Source: Myxococcota bacterium (lineage in GTDB: Bacteria > Myxococcota_A > UBA796 > UBA9615 > JAKLKC01). From it: a stretch of 58,990 bases of DNA. This document shows positions 42,459 through 50,947 of this stretch, piece by piece. The position numbers and the translations under genes were made by a program. Location: NCBI GenBank assembly GCA_023150875.1, contig JAKLKC010000043.1, positions 1 to 58,990 of the forward strand, written 5' to 3'. The notes beneath the pieces were generated by a model. It was not told where the DNA came from. It did not search any database and saw only the letters and a list, made by a program, of their open reading frames with translations. Within the stretch, counting starts at the first letter, position 1. The number at the start of each line of letters is the position of its first letter.

Positions 42459-43679
42459 TCACACGTGCCCCAGGGCCTGGACCGGGTCCAGGCGGGACGC
42501 CCGCACCGCCGGGTACAGGGCGGCGAGCAGGGTGACCCCGAGGGTCACGATCACCGGCTGCACCACCGCCCCGGGGGTCAGGTGGGCCCTCCACGTCGTC
42601 TCCAGCGTGACCCCGGCGATGGAGAGGTTCCCGGCCCCGAGGCCCGACAGGTCGATCCCGTGGACCTGGGCCCAGGTCGCCACGCCCACCCCCAGGGCCG
42701 CGCCGATCCCGGCGCTGAAGGCCCCCAGCAGCAGGGCCTCGGTGGCGACGTCCAGCACCACCCGCCCCGGCGTCGCCCCGAGCGCCCTTACCAGCCCCAG
42801 CTCGGGGGTGCGCTCGAAGGTCGCCATCAGCATGGTGTTCAGCACCCCCAGGCCGGCGGCGACGACGAAGATCAGCGAGATCATCCACCTCGCCACGGTC
42901 CAGATGTTCAGCATGTTCACCATGACCGGCAGCAGCTCCCGCCAGCTCCGCACGTCCAGCCCCGGGGCGGCCTCCCGCGCCGCCGCGGCCAGGGCCCCCG
43001 CCTCCACCTTCCCCTGGGAGGACAGCACCACCTCGTGGACCCTCCCCTCGGCGACGAAGAGGGCGTCGAAGTCCCGCCGGTCCACCAGGGCCACCGACCG
43101 GTCCATCCCCTCGGAGATCCCCTCCAGCACCCCCACCACCCGCAGGACCACGTTGCCCATGGACCCGTCCGCCGCCTGCACCACCGCCACCAGCTCCGCC
43201 CCCGGCTCGGCCCCGAGGGTCCGGGCGAGCCCGGCGCCCAGGACCACCCTCCCCGCCGCCTCCCCCGGCAGCCACTCCCCCCGGGCCAGGTGCTGGGGCA
43301 GCTGCCCCACCCTCCCCTCCGCCCCGGGGTCCACTCCCCAGATCTGCACCCCCGCCGAGCGCGGCCCCGACGAGAGGAGCCCGAAGCCCATGGACCGCGC
43401 CGCCGCGGCGGCCCCCAGGCCCGCGGCGGCCTCCAGGACCCGCTCCGGCGCCTCGATGGCCTGGTAGATCGACCTCTCCGCCAGCCAGCCCGGGGCGTGG
43501 ACCTGCGCCTCCCCCACCGCCAGCTCGGTGGCGTTCCGCTCCATCGCCCTCATGCTGCCGTCCAGCAGCGCGAAGGTGAAGATCAGCACCGCCGTGCTCA
43601 CGGCGATGGCGCTGGCGTTGATCGCGGTGCGGCGCCCGTTGCGCCACAGGTTGCGCCAGGCGTGGATCAGGGTGAGCAT
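42459..43679 (-). CDS. FtsX/LolC-family ABC permease 2
   Basis: 406 residues with the same topology as its neighbour: 'AWRNLWRNGRRTAINASAIA' start, a periplasmic domain, then three helices ('MISLIFVVAAGLGVLNTMLM', 'LLLGAFSAGIGAALGVGVAT', 'VIVTLGVTLLAALYPAVRAS'). Both permeases carry 'VHGIDLS' or 'AHGIDLS' before the last helix. The ATG at 43679 lies 14 bp after the stop of the LolA-like gene. Confidence 0.9.
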   Translation of the reverse strand: MLTLIHAWRNLWRNGRRTAINASAIAVSTAVLIFTFALLDGSMRAMERNATELAVGEAQVHAPGWLAERSIYQAIEAPERVLEAAAGLGAAAAARSMGFGLLSSGPRSAGVQIWGVDPGAEGRVGQLPQHLARGEWLPGEAAGRVVLGAGLARTLGAEPGAELVAVVQAADGSMGNVVLRVVGVLEGISEGMDRSVALVDRRDFDALFVAEGRVHEVVLSSQGKVEAGALAAAAREAAPGLDVRSWRELLPVMVNMLNIWTVARWMISLIFVVAAGLGVLNTMLMATFERTPELGLVRALGATPGRVVLDVATEALLLGAFSAGIGAALGVGVATWAQVHGIDLSGLGAGNLSIAGVTLETTWRAHLTPGAVVQPVIVTLGVTLLAALYPAVRASRLDPVQALGHV

Positions 43680-43693
43680 CCCGTCCGCGGCCC

Positions 43694-44452
43694 TCAGCGC
43701 TGGAGGTTCTGGAGGGAGAAGAACCCGTCGTCCAGGGAGACGTCGAACTCCAGGGAGTGATACACGATCTCCGTGGACTCCCCCGGGGCGCCCGCGGGCG
43801 TGACCGTCCACCGGACCGGCACCGCGCGCCCGCCGACGTCCTTGAAGTCCGAGAAGACCATGGTGCGGGCGAGGGCCCCGTCCTCGTCGTGATACACGAT
43901 CTCCACCGGCAGCAGGTCCGATCCCCGCGCCACCACCACCACCTTCCCCCACACCACCGCCGCGTCGGGCTTCGGCTTCAGCGTGACCTCCACGACGTCC
44001 CGCCCGCCCCGAGCCCCCTCGAAGGTCGTCTCGTAGGTGAAGTCGTCGGCCATGCGACTCTGCTTCACCAGGTCGTCGTGGGTGAAGTGGCTCCCCATCC
44101 ACGAGCCGCCCATGAGGGAGCTGGGCACCTTCACCACCCGCTGCACGTTCGGCAGCCAGTTCCACACGTTCTCCGCCGAACGCAGGGTCGCCGTGCCCTT
44201 CTCCTTCTGGGGGGCGAGGATCCGCACCAGGGAGAGGTCCTTGCCCTTGCTCCACGCCTCCAGGGTCATCTCCCGGGCGTAGTTCGCCGTCTTCACCTTC
44301 ATGGTGAGGCGCCCGTGGCTCGACCGGCCCCGGAACAGGTCGTCGGCCCGGTCGAGGACCTCCCGGGCGCTCCGCCCCTCCCCGGCCCAGGACGGGCCGG
44401 GCAGGAGGCCCGAGGCGAGCAGGACGAAGAGCAAGGCGGCGAGGGGGCGCAC
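43694..44452 (-). CDS. LolA-like outer-membrane lipoprotein-sorting protein
   Basis: 252 residues. Signal peptide 'LAALLFVLLASGLLPGPSWA', then a LolA-like half-barrel: 'LTMKVKTANYAREMTLEAW', 'NVWNWLPNVQRVVKV', 'MADDFTYETTFEG', 'LPVEIVYHDEDGALARTMVF'. The fold has a hydrophobic cavity and carries acyl chains through the periplasm. The GTG start is preceded by AGGAG. First gene of the operon, followed by two FtsX-type permeases, the ATPase and the beta-barrel; together these would span both membranes. Confidence 0.88.
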   Translation of the reverse strand: MRPLAALLFVLLASGLLPGPSWAGEGRSAREVLDRADDLFRGRSSHGRLTMKVKTANYAREMTLEAWSKGKDLSLVRILAPQKEKGTATLRSAENVWNWLPNVQRVVKVPSSLMGGSWMGSHFTHDDLVKQSRMADDFTYETTFEGARGGRDVVEVTLKPKPDAAVVWGKVVVVARGSDLLPVEIVYHDEDGALARTMVFSDFKDVGGRAVPVRWTVTPAGAPGESTEIVYHSLEFDVSLDDGFFSLQNLQR

Positions 44453-44680
44453 GGGGCTCCTCCGGAGGAGGGGGGCAAGCGGCGTCGGGAACGACGGCAG
44501 GATCCGCCAGGTGCCCGACGCGCGCAAGCCGGCGACCGGTCGGCCCGGAGTGTCCGTCGGCACGCCGCAGTGCCATCCGACACGCACTCCCCCCGGTGGG
44601 GGCAGCCCCTTGGCCGGGAGGTGCCCAACCGCGCTTCCGCCGGGGCTGGCCCGACGCCACGGGCTGGACGACCCTGTCAT

Positions 44681-44694
44681 TTCAATGAGTTGAA
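44681..44694. promoter_or_regulatory. dyad TTCAA-N4-TTGAA upstream of nirK
   Basis: Perfect 5-4-5 inverted repeat, TTCAA TGAG TTGAA, in a locally AT-richer patch, ~100 bp upstream of the inferred transcript start of nirK. The 14-bp size matches the dimer sites of CRP/FNR-type regulators although the half-site is not the classical TTGAT. It could equally be an upstream site for a sigma-54 activator. Confidence 0.4.
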
Positions 44695-44754
44695 TCGATC
44701 GATCCCGGCCTCCCCTCCTTCGGTCCGCACTCGGGCCCGCCGGCTTGGGATGCC

Positions 44755-44769
44755 GGGCACACCCGTTGC
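44755..44769 (+). promoter_or_regulatory. sigma-54 (-24/-12) type promoter of nirK
   Basis: GGGCAC (44755-44760), ACCCG, TTGC (44766-44769). Nine of the ten consensus positions of TGGCAC-N5-TTGC match, with the invariant GG and GC spaced by 10 bp. The predicted start near 44781 gives a ~37-nt leader with GAGGAGG just before the GTG at 44818. Sigma-54 control would require an enhancer-binding protein, for example one sensing NO or nitrate. Confidence 0.55.
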
Positions 44770-44817
44770 AGTCCCGCCGCGCGGCCGCTGAGACCGGTCC
44801 CGCGACGAGGAGGTCAA

Positions 44818-46302
44818 GTGCTGATTCCCAGGTGGTTTGCCCCGTTCGCCATCGCCCTCGCGGCGGCGTGTTCCACGGGCTCGGACGACAAGGCCGTCCA
44901 GCCCGCCGCCCTGTTCGACGCCGCGGCGGCTGTTCCCCAGGGCCAGCCCATCGAGGCGGTCCTCACCGACGCCCCCCACGTGCCCCCCCCCATCGACCGG
45001 AAGACGCCGGCGAAGGTGGTGGTGAAGCTCGAGGTCATCGAGAAGGTCATGGAGATCTCCGAGGGCGTCGAGTACACTTTCTGGACCTACGGCGGCGGGG
45101 TCCCGGGCAAGTTCATCCGGGTGCGGCAGGGGGACACGGTGGAGTTCCACCTGCAGAACCGCGCCGACAGCAAGATGCCCCACAACATCGACCTGCACGC
45201 GGTGACGGGCCCCGGCGGCGGCGCGACCAGCTCGTTCACGGCGCCGGGCCACGAGTCGCAGTTCACGTTCAAGGCGCTGAACGCGGGCCTCTACGTGTAT
45301 CACTGCGCCACGGCGCCGGTGGGCATGCACGTCGCCAACGGGATGTACGGCCTGATCCTCGTCGAGCCCCCCGAGGGCCTGCCCAAGGTGGACCGCGAGT
45401 TCTACGTGATGCAGGGCGACTTCTACACGGTGGGCAAGTACCGCGAGAAGGGCCTCCAGCCCTTCGACATGCAGAAGGCCATCGAGGAGAACGCGACCTA
45501 CGTGGTGTTCAACGGCGCCGAGGGCGCGCTGGTGGGCGACAAGGCCATCACCGCCAAGAAGGGCGAGAGGATCCGGGTGTACATGGGCAACGGCGGCCCG
45601 AACCTGGTGAGCAGCTTCCACGTCATCGGCGAGATCTTCGACCGCGTCTACACCGAGGGGGGCACCCGCTTCCAGGAGAACGTCCAGACGACGCTGGTCC
45701 CCGCGGGGGGCTCCGCCATCGTGGAGTTCGTCGCCGAGGTGCCCGGCACGATGATCCTGGTGGACCACTCGATCTTCCGCGCCTTCAACAAGGGCGCCCT
45801 GGGGATGCTCAAGATCGAGGGGGACGACAGCAAGGACCTGTACTCGGGCAAGGAGGTGGACTCGGTCTACATCTCGGACAAGGCCCTCTCCTCGGCGCCC
45901 ATCTCGGCGGCGGCGGCGGGGCTGAAGAGCGGCAAGCTCTCCAAGGCGGAGCAGGTCGAGGCCGGGAAGGTCCTGTACGCCGGCAACTGCGCCACCTGCC
46001 ACCAGGCCGACGGCAAGGGCCTCCCGGGGATCTTCCCGCCCCTGGCCGGATCGGACTACCTCATGGCGGACAAGCGCCGCTCCATCGAGATCGCCCTCAA
46101 CGGGCTCTCGGGCAAGGTGGTGGTGAACGGCAAGGACTACAACTCGGTCATGCCGCCCATGAGCCAGCTCAACGACGACGAGGTGGCGAACATCCTGTCC
46201 TACGTCCGCGACTCCTGGGGCAACCGCGGGGACGCGGTGTCCCCTGCCGAGGTCGCCGCCGCCCGCGCCTCCACGCCCCGCCCGCCGGGAGCCGCGGAGT
46301 GA
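44818..46302 (+). CDS. nirK: copper nitrite reductase fused to C-terminal cytochrome c
   Basis: 494 residues. It reduces nitrite to nitric oxide. Lipoprotein-type signal (AAC near residue 18). The two cupredoxin domains keep the copper ligands: '[12 protein letters not shown]' (type-1 His, catalytic Asp, type-2 His), '[20 protein letters not shown]' (type-2 His, type-1 Cys/His/Met), '[10 protein letters not shown]' and '[12 protein letters not shown]' (type-2 His). After ~370 a class I cytochrome c domain has C391-x2-C394-H395 and an 'MPPMSQL' axial Met. The fused heme domain can deliver electrons directly. GTG start with a strong GAGGAGG. Coupled by GTGA to nirV. Confidence 0.95.
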   Translation: MLIPRWFAPFAIALAAACSTGSDDKAVQPAALFDAAAAVPQGQPIEAVLTDAPHVPPPIDRKTPAKVVVKLEVIEKVMEISEGVEYTFWTYGGGVPGKFIRVRQGDTVEFHLQNRADSKMPHNIDLHAVTGPGGGATSSFTAPGHESQFTFKALNAGLYVYHCATAPVGMHVANGMYGLILVEPPEGLPKVDREFYVMQGDFYTVGKYREKGLQPFDMQKAIEENATYVVFNGAEGALVGDKAITAKKGERIRVYMGNGGPNLVSSFHVIGEIFDRVYTEGGTRFQENVQTTLVPAGGSAIVEFVAEVPGTMILVDHSIFRAFNKGALGMLKIEGDDSKDLYSGKEVDSVYISDKALSSAPISAAAAGLKSGKLSKAEQVEAGKVLYAGNCATCHQADGKGLPGIFPPLAGSDYLMADKRRSIEIALNGLSGKVVVNGKDYNSVMPPMSQLNDDEVANILSYVRDSWGNRGDAVSPAEVAAARASTPRPPGAAE

Positions 46303-47102
46303 GGTCCGGCCGGGCCGCCGCCCTGCTCGCGGCGGGGCTGCTGCTGGCCATCGTCCCGTCCGTCGCGTCGACCGGCGCGGCGGCGGGAGGTCCGGCGATG
46401 GCCCGGGTGGAGGGGGGGCGGCTGCCCCTCTTCTACCCGCCCCCCGGGGGAGCGGCCGAGGTGGCGGTCCCCCCCTTCCTGCTGGACGTGCGCCCCGTGA
46501 CCCAAGGGGAGTTCCTGGCCTTCGTGACCCGCCGCCCCGAGTGGCGCCGCGGTCGGGTTCCGGCCCTGTTCGCCGACCGCAACTACCTCGGCCGCTGGGC
46601 CGGTCCGACGGACCTGGGGGCGGGGACGCGGGCGACCCAGCCCGTCACCCAGGTCAGTTGGTTCGCCGCCCGGGCGTACTGCGAGGAGCGGGGCGGCCGC
46701 CTGCCCACCGAGGCGGAGTGGGAGTACGCTGCCCGGGCCAACGAGGTCCGCCCCGACGCCGGGGCCGATCCGGAGCGGGTCCGGATGCTCCTGGAGTGGT
46801 ACTCCCGCCCCACCCCCAAGGACCTCCCGGACGTCGGCTCCGGTCGCCCGGACGTCCACGGGGTCCACGACCTGCACGGCCTGGTGTGGGAGTGGGTCCT
46901 GGACTTCAACAGCACCATGGCCGCGGGGGACTCCCGGGAGGCGGGGGACGCGGAGCGGACGCGGTTCTGCGGGGCGGGGGCGCTGACCGCCGCCGACGCC
47001 CGGGACTACGCCAGCTTCATGCGCTTCGCCTTCCGCGCCTCCCTGGTGGCGGCGGCGACCACGCCCAACCTGGGGTTCCGGTGTGCGGCCGACGCGGAGT
47101 GA
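46299..47102 (+). CDS. nirV: NirV-like FGE-sulfatase (SUMF1) domain protein
   Basis: 267 residues. Signal peptide '[18 protein letters not shown]', then an FGE/SUMF1-type domain: '[18 protein letters not shown]', '[20 protein letters not shown]', '[16 protein letters not shown]', '[19 protein letters not shown]', '[11 protein letters not shown]'. NirV is the classical partner encoded behind nirK; its role in nitrite reductase maturation is not settled. The GTG overlaps the nirK stop, and the SCO-like gene begins 7 bp after it. Confidence 0.88.
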   Translation: MRSGRAAALLAAGLLLAIVPSVASTGAAAGGPAMARVEGGRLPLFYPPPGGAAEVAVPPFLLDVRPVTQGEFLAFVTRRPEWRRGRVPALFADRNYLGRWAGPTDLGAGTRATQPVTQVSWFAARAYCEERGGRLPTEAEWEYAARANEVRPDAGADPERVRMLLEWYSRPTPKDLPDVGSGRPDVHGVHDLHGLVWEWVLDFNSTMAAGDSREAGDAERTRFCGAGALTAADARDYASFMRFAFRASLVAAATTPNLGFRCAADAE

Positions 47103-47109
47103 GACTCGG

Positions 47110-47955
47110 ATGAAGCTCGCCCCCTGCCTCCTCGTGCCGTCCCTGGCCCTAGTACGTCGTTCCAGAGCGAGTTCCCCAGTTTCTGAGTCCGCCTTCCAGT
47201 TCATCGGCGTCGCGGTCCCGCGAACGGGAGGCCCCGTAGGGCGGGGGCTGGTCCCCCGCCGAAGCCCCGCGGCGGGGGACAAGCCCCCGCCCTACGTTCC
47301 GGATCGGGTGGGCCTGGGAACGGAGAAACTGGGGAGGAACCTTCGGAACGTGGTACTAGCCCTCGCCCTCGGGGGCTGCTCCCTGAGCTCCGATCCGCCG
47401 CTGGCCCCGGACCCCGGCGCCCCCACCGCCGGCGACGCCGCCCCGGACGCCGCCCCGGACCTGGGCGCCTCCATCTACCAGCTCGCCGCCCCGCTGACGG
47501 ACCAGTCGGGCGCCGAGGTGGGCCTGGACGCCTTCCGAGGCCACCCGGTGCTGATCAGCATGTTCTACGCCTCGTGCCCCGCGGCGTGCCCCATGCTGAT
47601 CCGCGACATCCAGTCCATCGAGGCGGCCGTCCCCCCCGAGGCGCGGGCGGACCTGAGGGTGCTGCTGATCTCCCTGGACCCGGATCGGGACACCCCCCCG
47701 GCCCTCGCCGCCCTGGCGGAGCGCCACCGCGTGGACCCCACCCGCTGGAAGGTGACCCGCACCCCCCAGGACCGGGTCCGGGAGATCGCCGCCGTCTTGG
47801 GGATCCAGTACCGCTTCCTGCCCGACGGCGAGCTGAACCACTCCTCCGTGATCACCCTCCTGGACCCCCAAGGGATCCCCCTCCACCGCGCCGAGGGCCT
47901 CGGCCGCCCCCAGGACGACATGGTGGCCCGGATCGCGGCGCTCCCCCGGCGCTGA
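47110..47955 (+). CDS. SCO1/SenC-type copper chaperone lipoprotein, signal peptide interrupted by element
   Basis: 281 residues as an open frame from the ATG at 47110. The mature domain has the thioredoxin fold with the copper-binding CxxxC ('YASCPAACPML') and the distal His ('LNHSSVITLLDP'), as in SCO proteins that load CuA or other copper sites; here it probably serves nirK. The N-terminus starts 'MKLAPCLLVPSLAL' and the lipobox 'LALALGGC' lies 69 residues further on. The stretch between is encoded by a 203-bp palindromic element plus a CTAG duplication; removing them rejoins a normal lipoprotein signal. A GTG at 47308 inside the element would give a short alternative signal peptide ending at the same Cys. 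Confidence 0.88.
   Translation: MKLAPCLLVPSLALVRRSRASSPVSESAFQFIGVAVPRTGGPVGRGLVPRRSPAAGDKPPPYVPDRVGLGTEKLGRNLRNVVLALALGGCSLSSDPPLAPDPGAPTAGDAAPDAAPDLGASIYQLAAPLTDQSGAEVGLDAFRGHPVLISMFYASCPAACPMLIRDIQSIEAAVPPEARADLRVLLISLDPDRDTPPALAALAERHRVDPTRWKVTRTPQDRVREIAAVLGIQYRFLPDGELNHSSVITLLDPQGIPLHRAEGLGRPQDDMVARIAALPRR
47149..47359. mobile_element. MITE-like palindromic element with CTAG target duplication inside SCO gene
   Basis: Element 47153-47355 (203 bp), flanked by CTAG at 47149-47152 and 47356-47359. The inverted ends read TACGTCGTTCC on the left and TACCACGTTCC from the right, and further in both arms carry CCCCAGTTTCT. The centre is a very strong hairpin (47236-47295): GTAGGGCGGGGGCT pairs with AGCCCCCGCCCTAC and TCCCCCGCC with GGCGGGGGA. 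203 plus 4 bp is 207, so the host frame is kept. There is no transposase inside. Confidence 0.85.
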
Positions 47956-47961
47956 CCCCTC

Positions 47962-49155
47962 CTACTCCCCCCCCGCCGTCGCCCGCCTGTCCCCCAGGTC
48001 CCCGAGGCGCCCCAGGCCCATCAGGAGGGCGAGGACGAAGCAGACCAGGGCGACCTCCGAGAGGAGCATGAAGCCCACGGCGTAGGCGCCGGTGGCGTCG
48101 CGGACGAAGCCCATCACCAGGGGGGGGAAGAAGCCGCCCAGGGCCCCGGCGGTGGACACCAGGCCGCCGGCGGCGCCGGTGTCGCGGGGGAAGAGCTCGG
48201 GCACCAGCTTGAAGACCGCGCCGTTGCCCAGCCCCAGCAGGAAGGCGGTCCCCAGGAACGCCGCCGTCGCCACCTCGATCCCCGGCCCGAAGGCCAGGAC
48301 CACCGCCAGCGCCGCCACCCCCGGGAAGGTCCGGTCCAGGGTCCAGATCCCCCCGCGGCGGTCGGCGAGAAGCCCCCCCAGGGGGCGCGCCAGGGTCGCC
48401 AGCAGGACGAAGCCCCCCGCCCGGGCCCCCGCGTCCTGGCGGTCCAGCCCGAACTCCAGCACCAGGTAGGTGGGCAGGTAGGCCCCCAGCGCCACGAAGC
48501 CGCCGAAGGTGACGAAGTAGAAGAGGGACAGCAGCCACGCCGCGGGGCGCCGGGCGAGGGACCGCGCCGGGATCCCTCGGGCCCGGGGCGCCGGGGCGTC
48601 CCGCTCCACGGCCCAGAAGAGGAGCGCCGCCGCCGCCAGGAGGGGGATCAGGGCCAGGAAGGGGGCCCGCCACCCCCACCGGGCGGCCACGGCCGGCACC
48701 ACCAGGGCGGCGATCCCCGTGCCGGCGTTGCCCATCCCGTAGATCCCCAGGGCGATCCCCTGCCGGCGCCGGGAGGTCCACCGGGACACGAAGGGCACCC
48801 CCACCGCGAAGGACGCCCCCGCCAGGCCCAGGAGCGCCGACGCCGCCAGCAGGCCGGCGAACGATCCCGTGAGGGGGACCACGCCCACCGGCACCACCAG
48901 GGCCAGCAGCAGCCCCGCGAACACCCGCCTCCCCCCGAAGCGGTCCGCGAGCATCCCCAGCGGGATCCGCCCCAGCGCCCCCAGCAGGACCGGCGCCGCC
49001 ACCAGCGTCCCCGCCTGGGTCTGGCTCAGCCCGTACTCCTCGGCGAAGAGGGGGGCGAGGGGGGCGATGGAGCCCCACGCGACGAAGCACAGCAGCAGGG
49101 CCAGCGTCGCCCCCACCAGGGCCCGCCCGGCCCCCGGGTCAGGCGGCGGGGCCAC
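47962..49155 (-). CDS. narK: nitrate/nitrite transporter, NarK/NasA type MFS
   Basis: 397 residues, 12 hydrophobic helices, major facilitator superfamily. The nitrate-signature Gly-rich helices are present: 'GLAGASFAVGVPFVSRW' and 'GLGNGAVFKLVPELFP', together with 'GIYGMGNAGTGIAALVVP'. The MFS loop motif is 'LGMLADRFGGRRV'. Likely nitrate uptake or nitrate/nitrite exchange for the adjacent molybdoenzyme. The start overlaps the preceding small membrane-protein gene by 17 bp. Its stop is 6 bp from the SCO stop. Confidence 0.9.
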   Translation of the reverse strand: MAPPPDPGAGRALVGATLALLLCFVAWGSIAPLAPLFAEEYGLSQTQAGTLVAAPVLLGALGRIPLGMLADRFGGRRVFAGLLLALVVPVGVVPLTGSFAGLLAASALLGLAGASFAVGVPFVSRWTSRRRQGIALGIYGMGNAGTGIAALVVPAVAARWGWRAPFLALIPLLAAAALLFWAVERDAPAPRARGIPARSLARRPAAWLLSLFYFVTFGGFVALGAYLPTYLVLEFGLDRQDAGARAGGFVLLATLARPLGGLLADRRGGIWTLDRTFPGVAALAVVLAFGPGIEVATAAFLGTAFLLGLGNGAVFKLVPELFPRDTGAAGGLVSTAGALGGFFPPLVMGFVRDATGAYAVGFMLLSEVALVCFVLALLMGLGRLGDLGDRRATAGGE

Positions 49156-49417
49156 CCGAGCCTCCCCCGCTCGCCGGCGGGCGGCGGACCCGGGGGCGGC
49201 GCCCCAGGGCCCACAGGATCAGCAGCCCCCCGCCGAACACCCCCGCCGACGCCGCGGCGAGTCCCCACACCGCTTCGCCCTGCCCCCCCAGGTACAGGTC
49301 CAGGGCGACGGTGAGGATCCAGAGTTGGAGGCCCAGCATGAGGGCGCCGATGGTCAGGCCCGCCGAGAGCACCGCGTCCTGGCCCGGCGGGGGCGGGCGG
49401 ACGTCCCCGTCCTTCAC
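49139..49417 (-). CDS. small membrane protein of the nitrate reductase operon
   Basis: 92 residues with two hydrophobic helices ('SAGLTIGALMLGLQLWILTV' and 'GLAAASAGVFGGGLLILWAL') and a basic, Pro/Gly-rich tail. The GTG start overlaps the stop of the Rieske gene (GTGA) and the end overlaps the narK start, so it is tightly embedded in the operon. It may be a membrane anchor or assembly factor; function unknown. Confidence 0.75.
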   Translation of the reverse strand: MKDGDVRPPPPGQDAVLSAGLTIGALMLGLQLWILTVALDLYLGGQGEAVWGLAAASAGVFGGGLLILWALGRRPRVRRPPASGGGSGGPAA

Positions 49418-49965
49418 GGCGTCATCCCGATGGCGAAGATCGTGTCGGCCTCGCGCCGCAGCAGGATCCGCGGAAGCCGCCGCCGGGGCGGGCCCGCCAC
49501 CGGATCCCCCGTCAGCGGGTTGAACACCCCCTCGTGGCAGGGGCAGTAGAGGCGGTCCCGCTCGGGTTGGAACAGCACCGAGCACGACAGGTGGGTACAC
49601 CGCTGGCTGTAAGCGACGAAGCGCCCGCCGGGGAGGTGCAGCAGCACCGCCTCGTCCTCGGGGCCGGGGTAGCCGAAGTAGAGCGCCCCCCCCTCGGGCA
49701 CGTCGGAGGCCCGGGCCACCGCCCGCACCGCCGCGCTCCCCGGGGGCCGCAGCCGTCCGAGCGCCGCGATGGCGAGCGTCCCGGCGAACAGCGCCCCCGA
49801 GGCGTACACCGCCCACTCCAGGAGCCGCCGCCGGGACGCCAGGTCGTCGGCGTCCCAGCGGTAGGGGAACTCCGCGCCCCAGCGGGGCTCCGGGACCGCC
49901 AGCGCCTCGTCCCCGGCGCCGCCCCCGTCGTTGGCCTTCCCGTCCGGATCGCTCACAGGACCCAT
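49414..49965 (-). CDS. Rieske [2Fe-2S] protein
   Basis: 183 residues from the ATG at 49965; a GTG at 49956 in GTGA overlap is an alternative. One N-terminal membrane helix ('LLEWAVYASGALFAGTLAIA') anchors a Rieske domain. Cluster ligands are visible: 'CTHLSC' (Cys, His) and 'CPCHEG' (Cys, His), with the extra Cys pair for the disulfide, and 'GVFNPLTGDPVAGPPRR' after it. It would pass electrons from quinol to the neighbouring Fe-S and molybdenum subunits. Confidence 0.88.
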   Translation of the reverse strand: MGPVSDPDGKANDGGGAGDEALAVPEPRWGAEFPYRWDADDLASRRRLLEWAVYASGALFAGTLAIAALGRLRPPGSAAVRAVARASDVPEGGALYFGYPGPEDEAVLLHLPGGRFVAYSQRCTHLSCSVLFQPERDRLYCPCHEGVFNPLTGDPVAGPPRRRLPRILLRREADTIFAIGMTP

Positions 49966-50570
49966 GCCTCCTCCTCCGGGGCCGCGCCCACCTCCCGCCG
50001 CGCCTCCCCCAGCAGGGAGGCGACGTCCAGGCTGGGTGCCTCCTCCGGCAGGACGTGGAACACGCGGGTGACCACCCGCTGGGTGCCGAACCACGTCGTC
50101 CGCACCGCCCGCCCCTGGCGGTGGGCGACGAACTCCTCGTAGTCCCCGTACCACAGCGCCTGGGTCGGGCACGCCTGGGCGCACCACGGTTGGAGCCCCT
50201 GGGAGGTCCGGTCGTAGCACAGGTTGCACTTCTTCATCAGCCGCGCCGACAGGTCCATCTTGGGCACCCCGAAGGGGCAGGCGTACACGCAGTTCCGGCA
50301 GGCGATACACCGGGAGGGGTCCGCCTGCTGCACCACCCCGTCCGGGGTGATGGGGATCGCCAGCGCGGGACACACCTGGGCGCAGGGGGCCACGGGATCG
50401 GCGCAGTGCATACAGACCGTCGGCTGGGTGGCGACGCTGCTCCCCCGGTCCACGAAGTCCACCATGACCATGCTCTCCCCCTTGTGGGAGTCGCACTCGC
50501 GGCAGGCGGCCTCGCACGCGCGACAGCCGATGCATCGGGACGGGTCCACGAACAGGGTCTTGGAGATCAC
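49953..50570 (-). CDS. four-cluster 4Fe-4S ferredoxin subunit (NarH/DmsB-like)
   Basis: 205 residues. Cys motifs for four [4Fe-4S] clusters: 'CIGCRACEAACREC', 'CMHCADPVAPCAQVCP', 'CIACRNCVYACPFG' and 'CNLCYDRTSQGLQPWCAQAC'. It is the electron-transfer subunit of a molybdopterin oxidoreductase complex. The GTG at 50570 (GGAG 5 nt upstream) fits because the first cluster motif then begins ~10 residues in; a TTG at 50621 would only add an odd leader. It is separated from the catalytic subunit by a repeat-rich 390-bp gap, unusual for such operons. Confidence 0.88.
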   Translation of the reverse strand: MISKTLFVDPSRCIGCRACEAACRECDSHKGESMVMVDFVDRGSSVATQPTVCMHCADPVAPCAQVCPALAIPITPDGVVQQADPSRCIACRNCVYACPFGVPKMDLSARLMKKCNLCYDRTSQGLQPWCAQACPTQALWYGDYEEFVAHRQGRAVRTTWFGTQRVVTRVFHVLPEEAPSLDVASLLGEARREVGAAPEEEAWVL

Positions 50571-50633
50571 CGTCGCTCCATCTGCCGGGGCGGTCCCGGC
50601 GCCTCTTCCGCTCCTATTCAACTATCCCTTAAT

Positions 50634-50715
50634 CCCGTGCCCGTGCCCGCGCCCGCGCCCGCGCCCGTGCCCGTGCCCGCGCCCGCGCCCGCGCCCGTGC
50701 CCGCGCCCCTGCCCG
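50634..50715. repeat. (GCCCGY)n hexanucleotide array
   Basis: About 13 tandem six-base units, GCCCGT or GCCCGC, with a higher-order pattern: two GCCCGT then three GCCCGC, repeated, giving a 30-bp super-unit. The G-rich complementary strand has regular GGG runs. It lies in a non-coding gap upstream of the ferredoxin gene on the minus strand. Confidence 0.9.
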
Positions 50716-50898
50716 AACCCTGGTGGGCCGCGGCACCGTGATTGGACGCCCCAGCCGGGCAAGGGCACGGGCACCGGCCTTCGGCCTGGGCACGGGCACG
50801 AAGAAGCGCCGACTGGCCCCGCGGCAGGACCGGTTGGGCCCCTTCGGACGTTCGGCACCCCGACGCCCTGAACAAGGGGGGCGGAAATGTAAATGTGT

Positions 50899-50947
50899 AG
50901 GTGCCTGACACCCTCTGCTGACACGCTCTGCCACTGACACCCTCTGC
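50899..50947. repeat. REP-like motif and three 13-bp direct repeats
   Basis: AGGTGCCTGACACC (50899-50912) contains a GGTG/CACC stem and matches the kind of motif often found as scattered REP elements. It leads into TGACACCCTCTGC (50906-50918), TGACACGCTCTGC (50919-50931) and TGACACCCTCTGC (50935-50947). It sits just downstream of the molybdoenzyme stop codon on the minus strand. Confidence 0.6.

Larger units (their letters stand above)
44453..44817. other. divergent intergenic region between LolA-like operon and nirK
   Basis: This 365-bp gap between divergent start codons holds the candidate nirK control elements: a TTCAA-TGAG-TTGAA dyad at 44681-44694 and a -24/-12 type promoter at 44755-44769. 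The half nearest the LolA-like gene is GC-rich with no convincing promoter that I can see. Confidence 0.6.
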
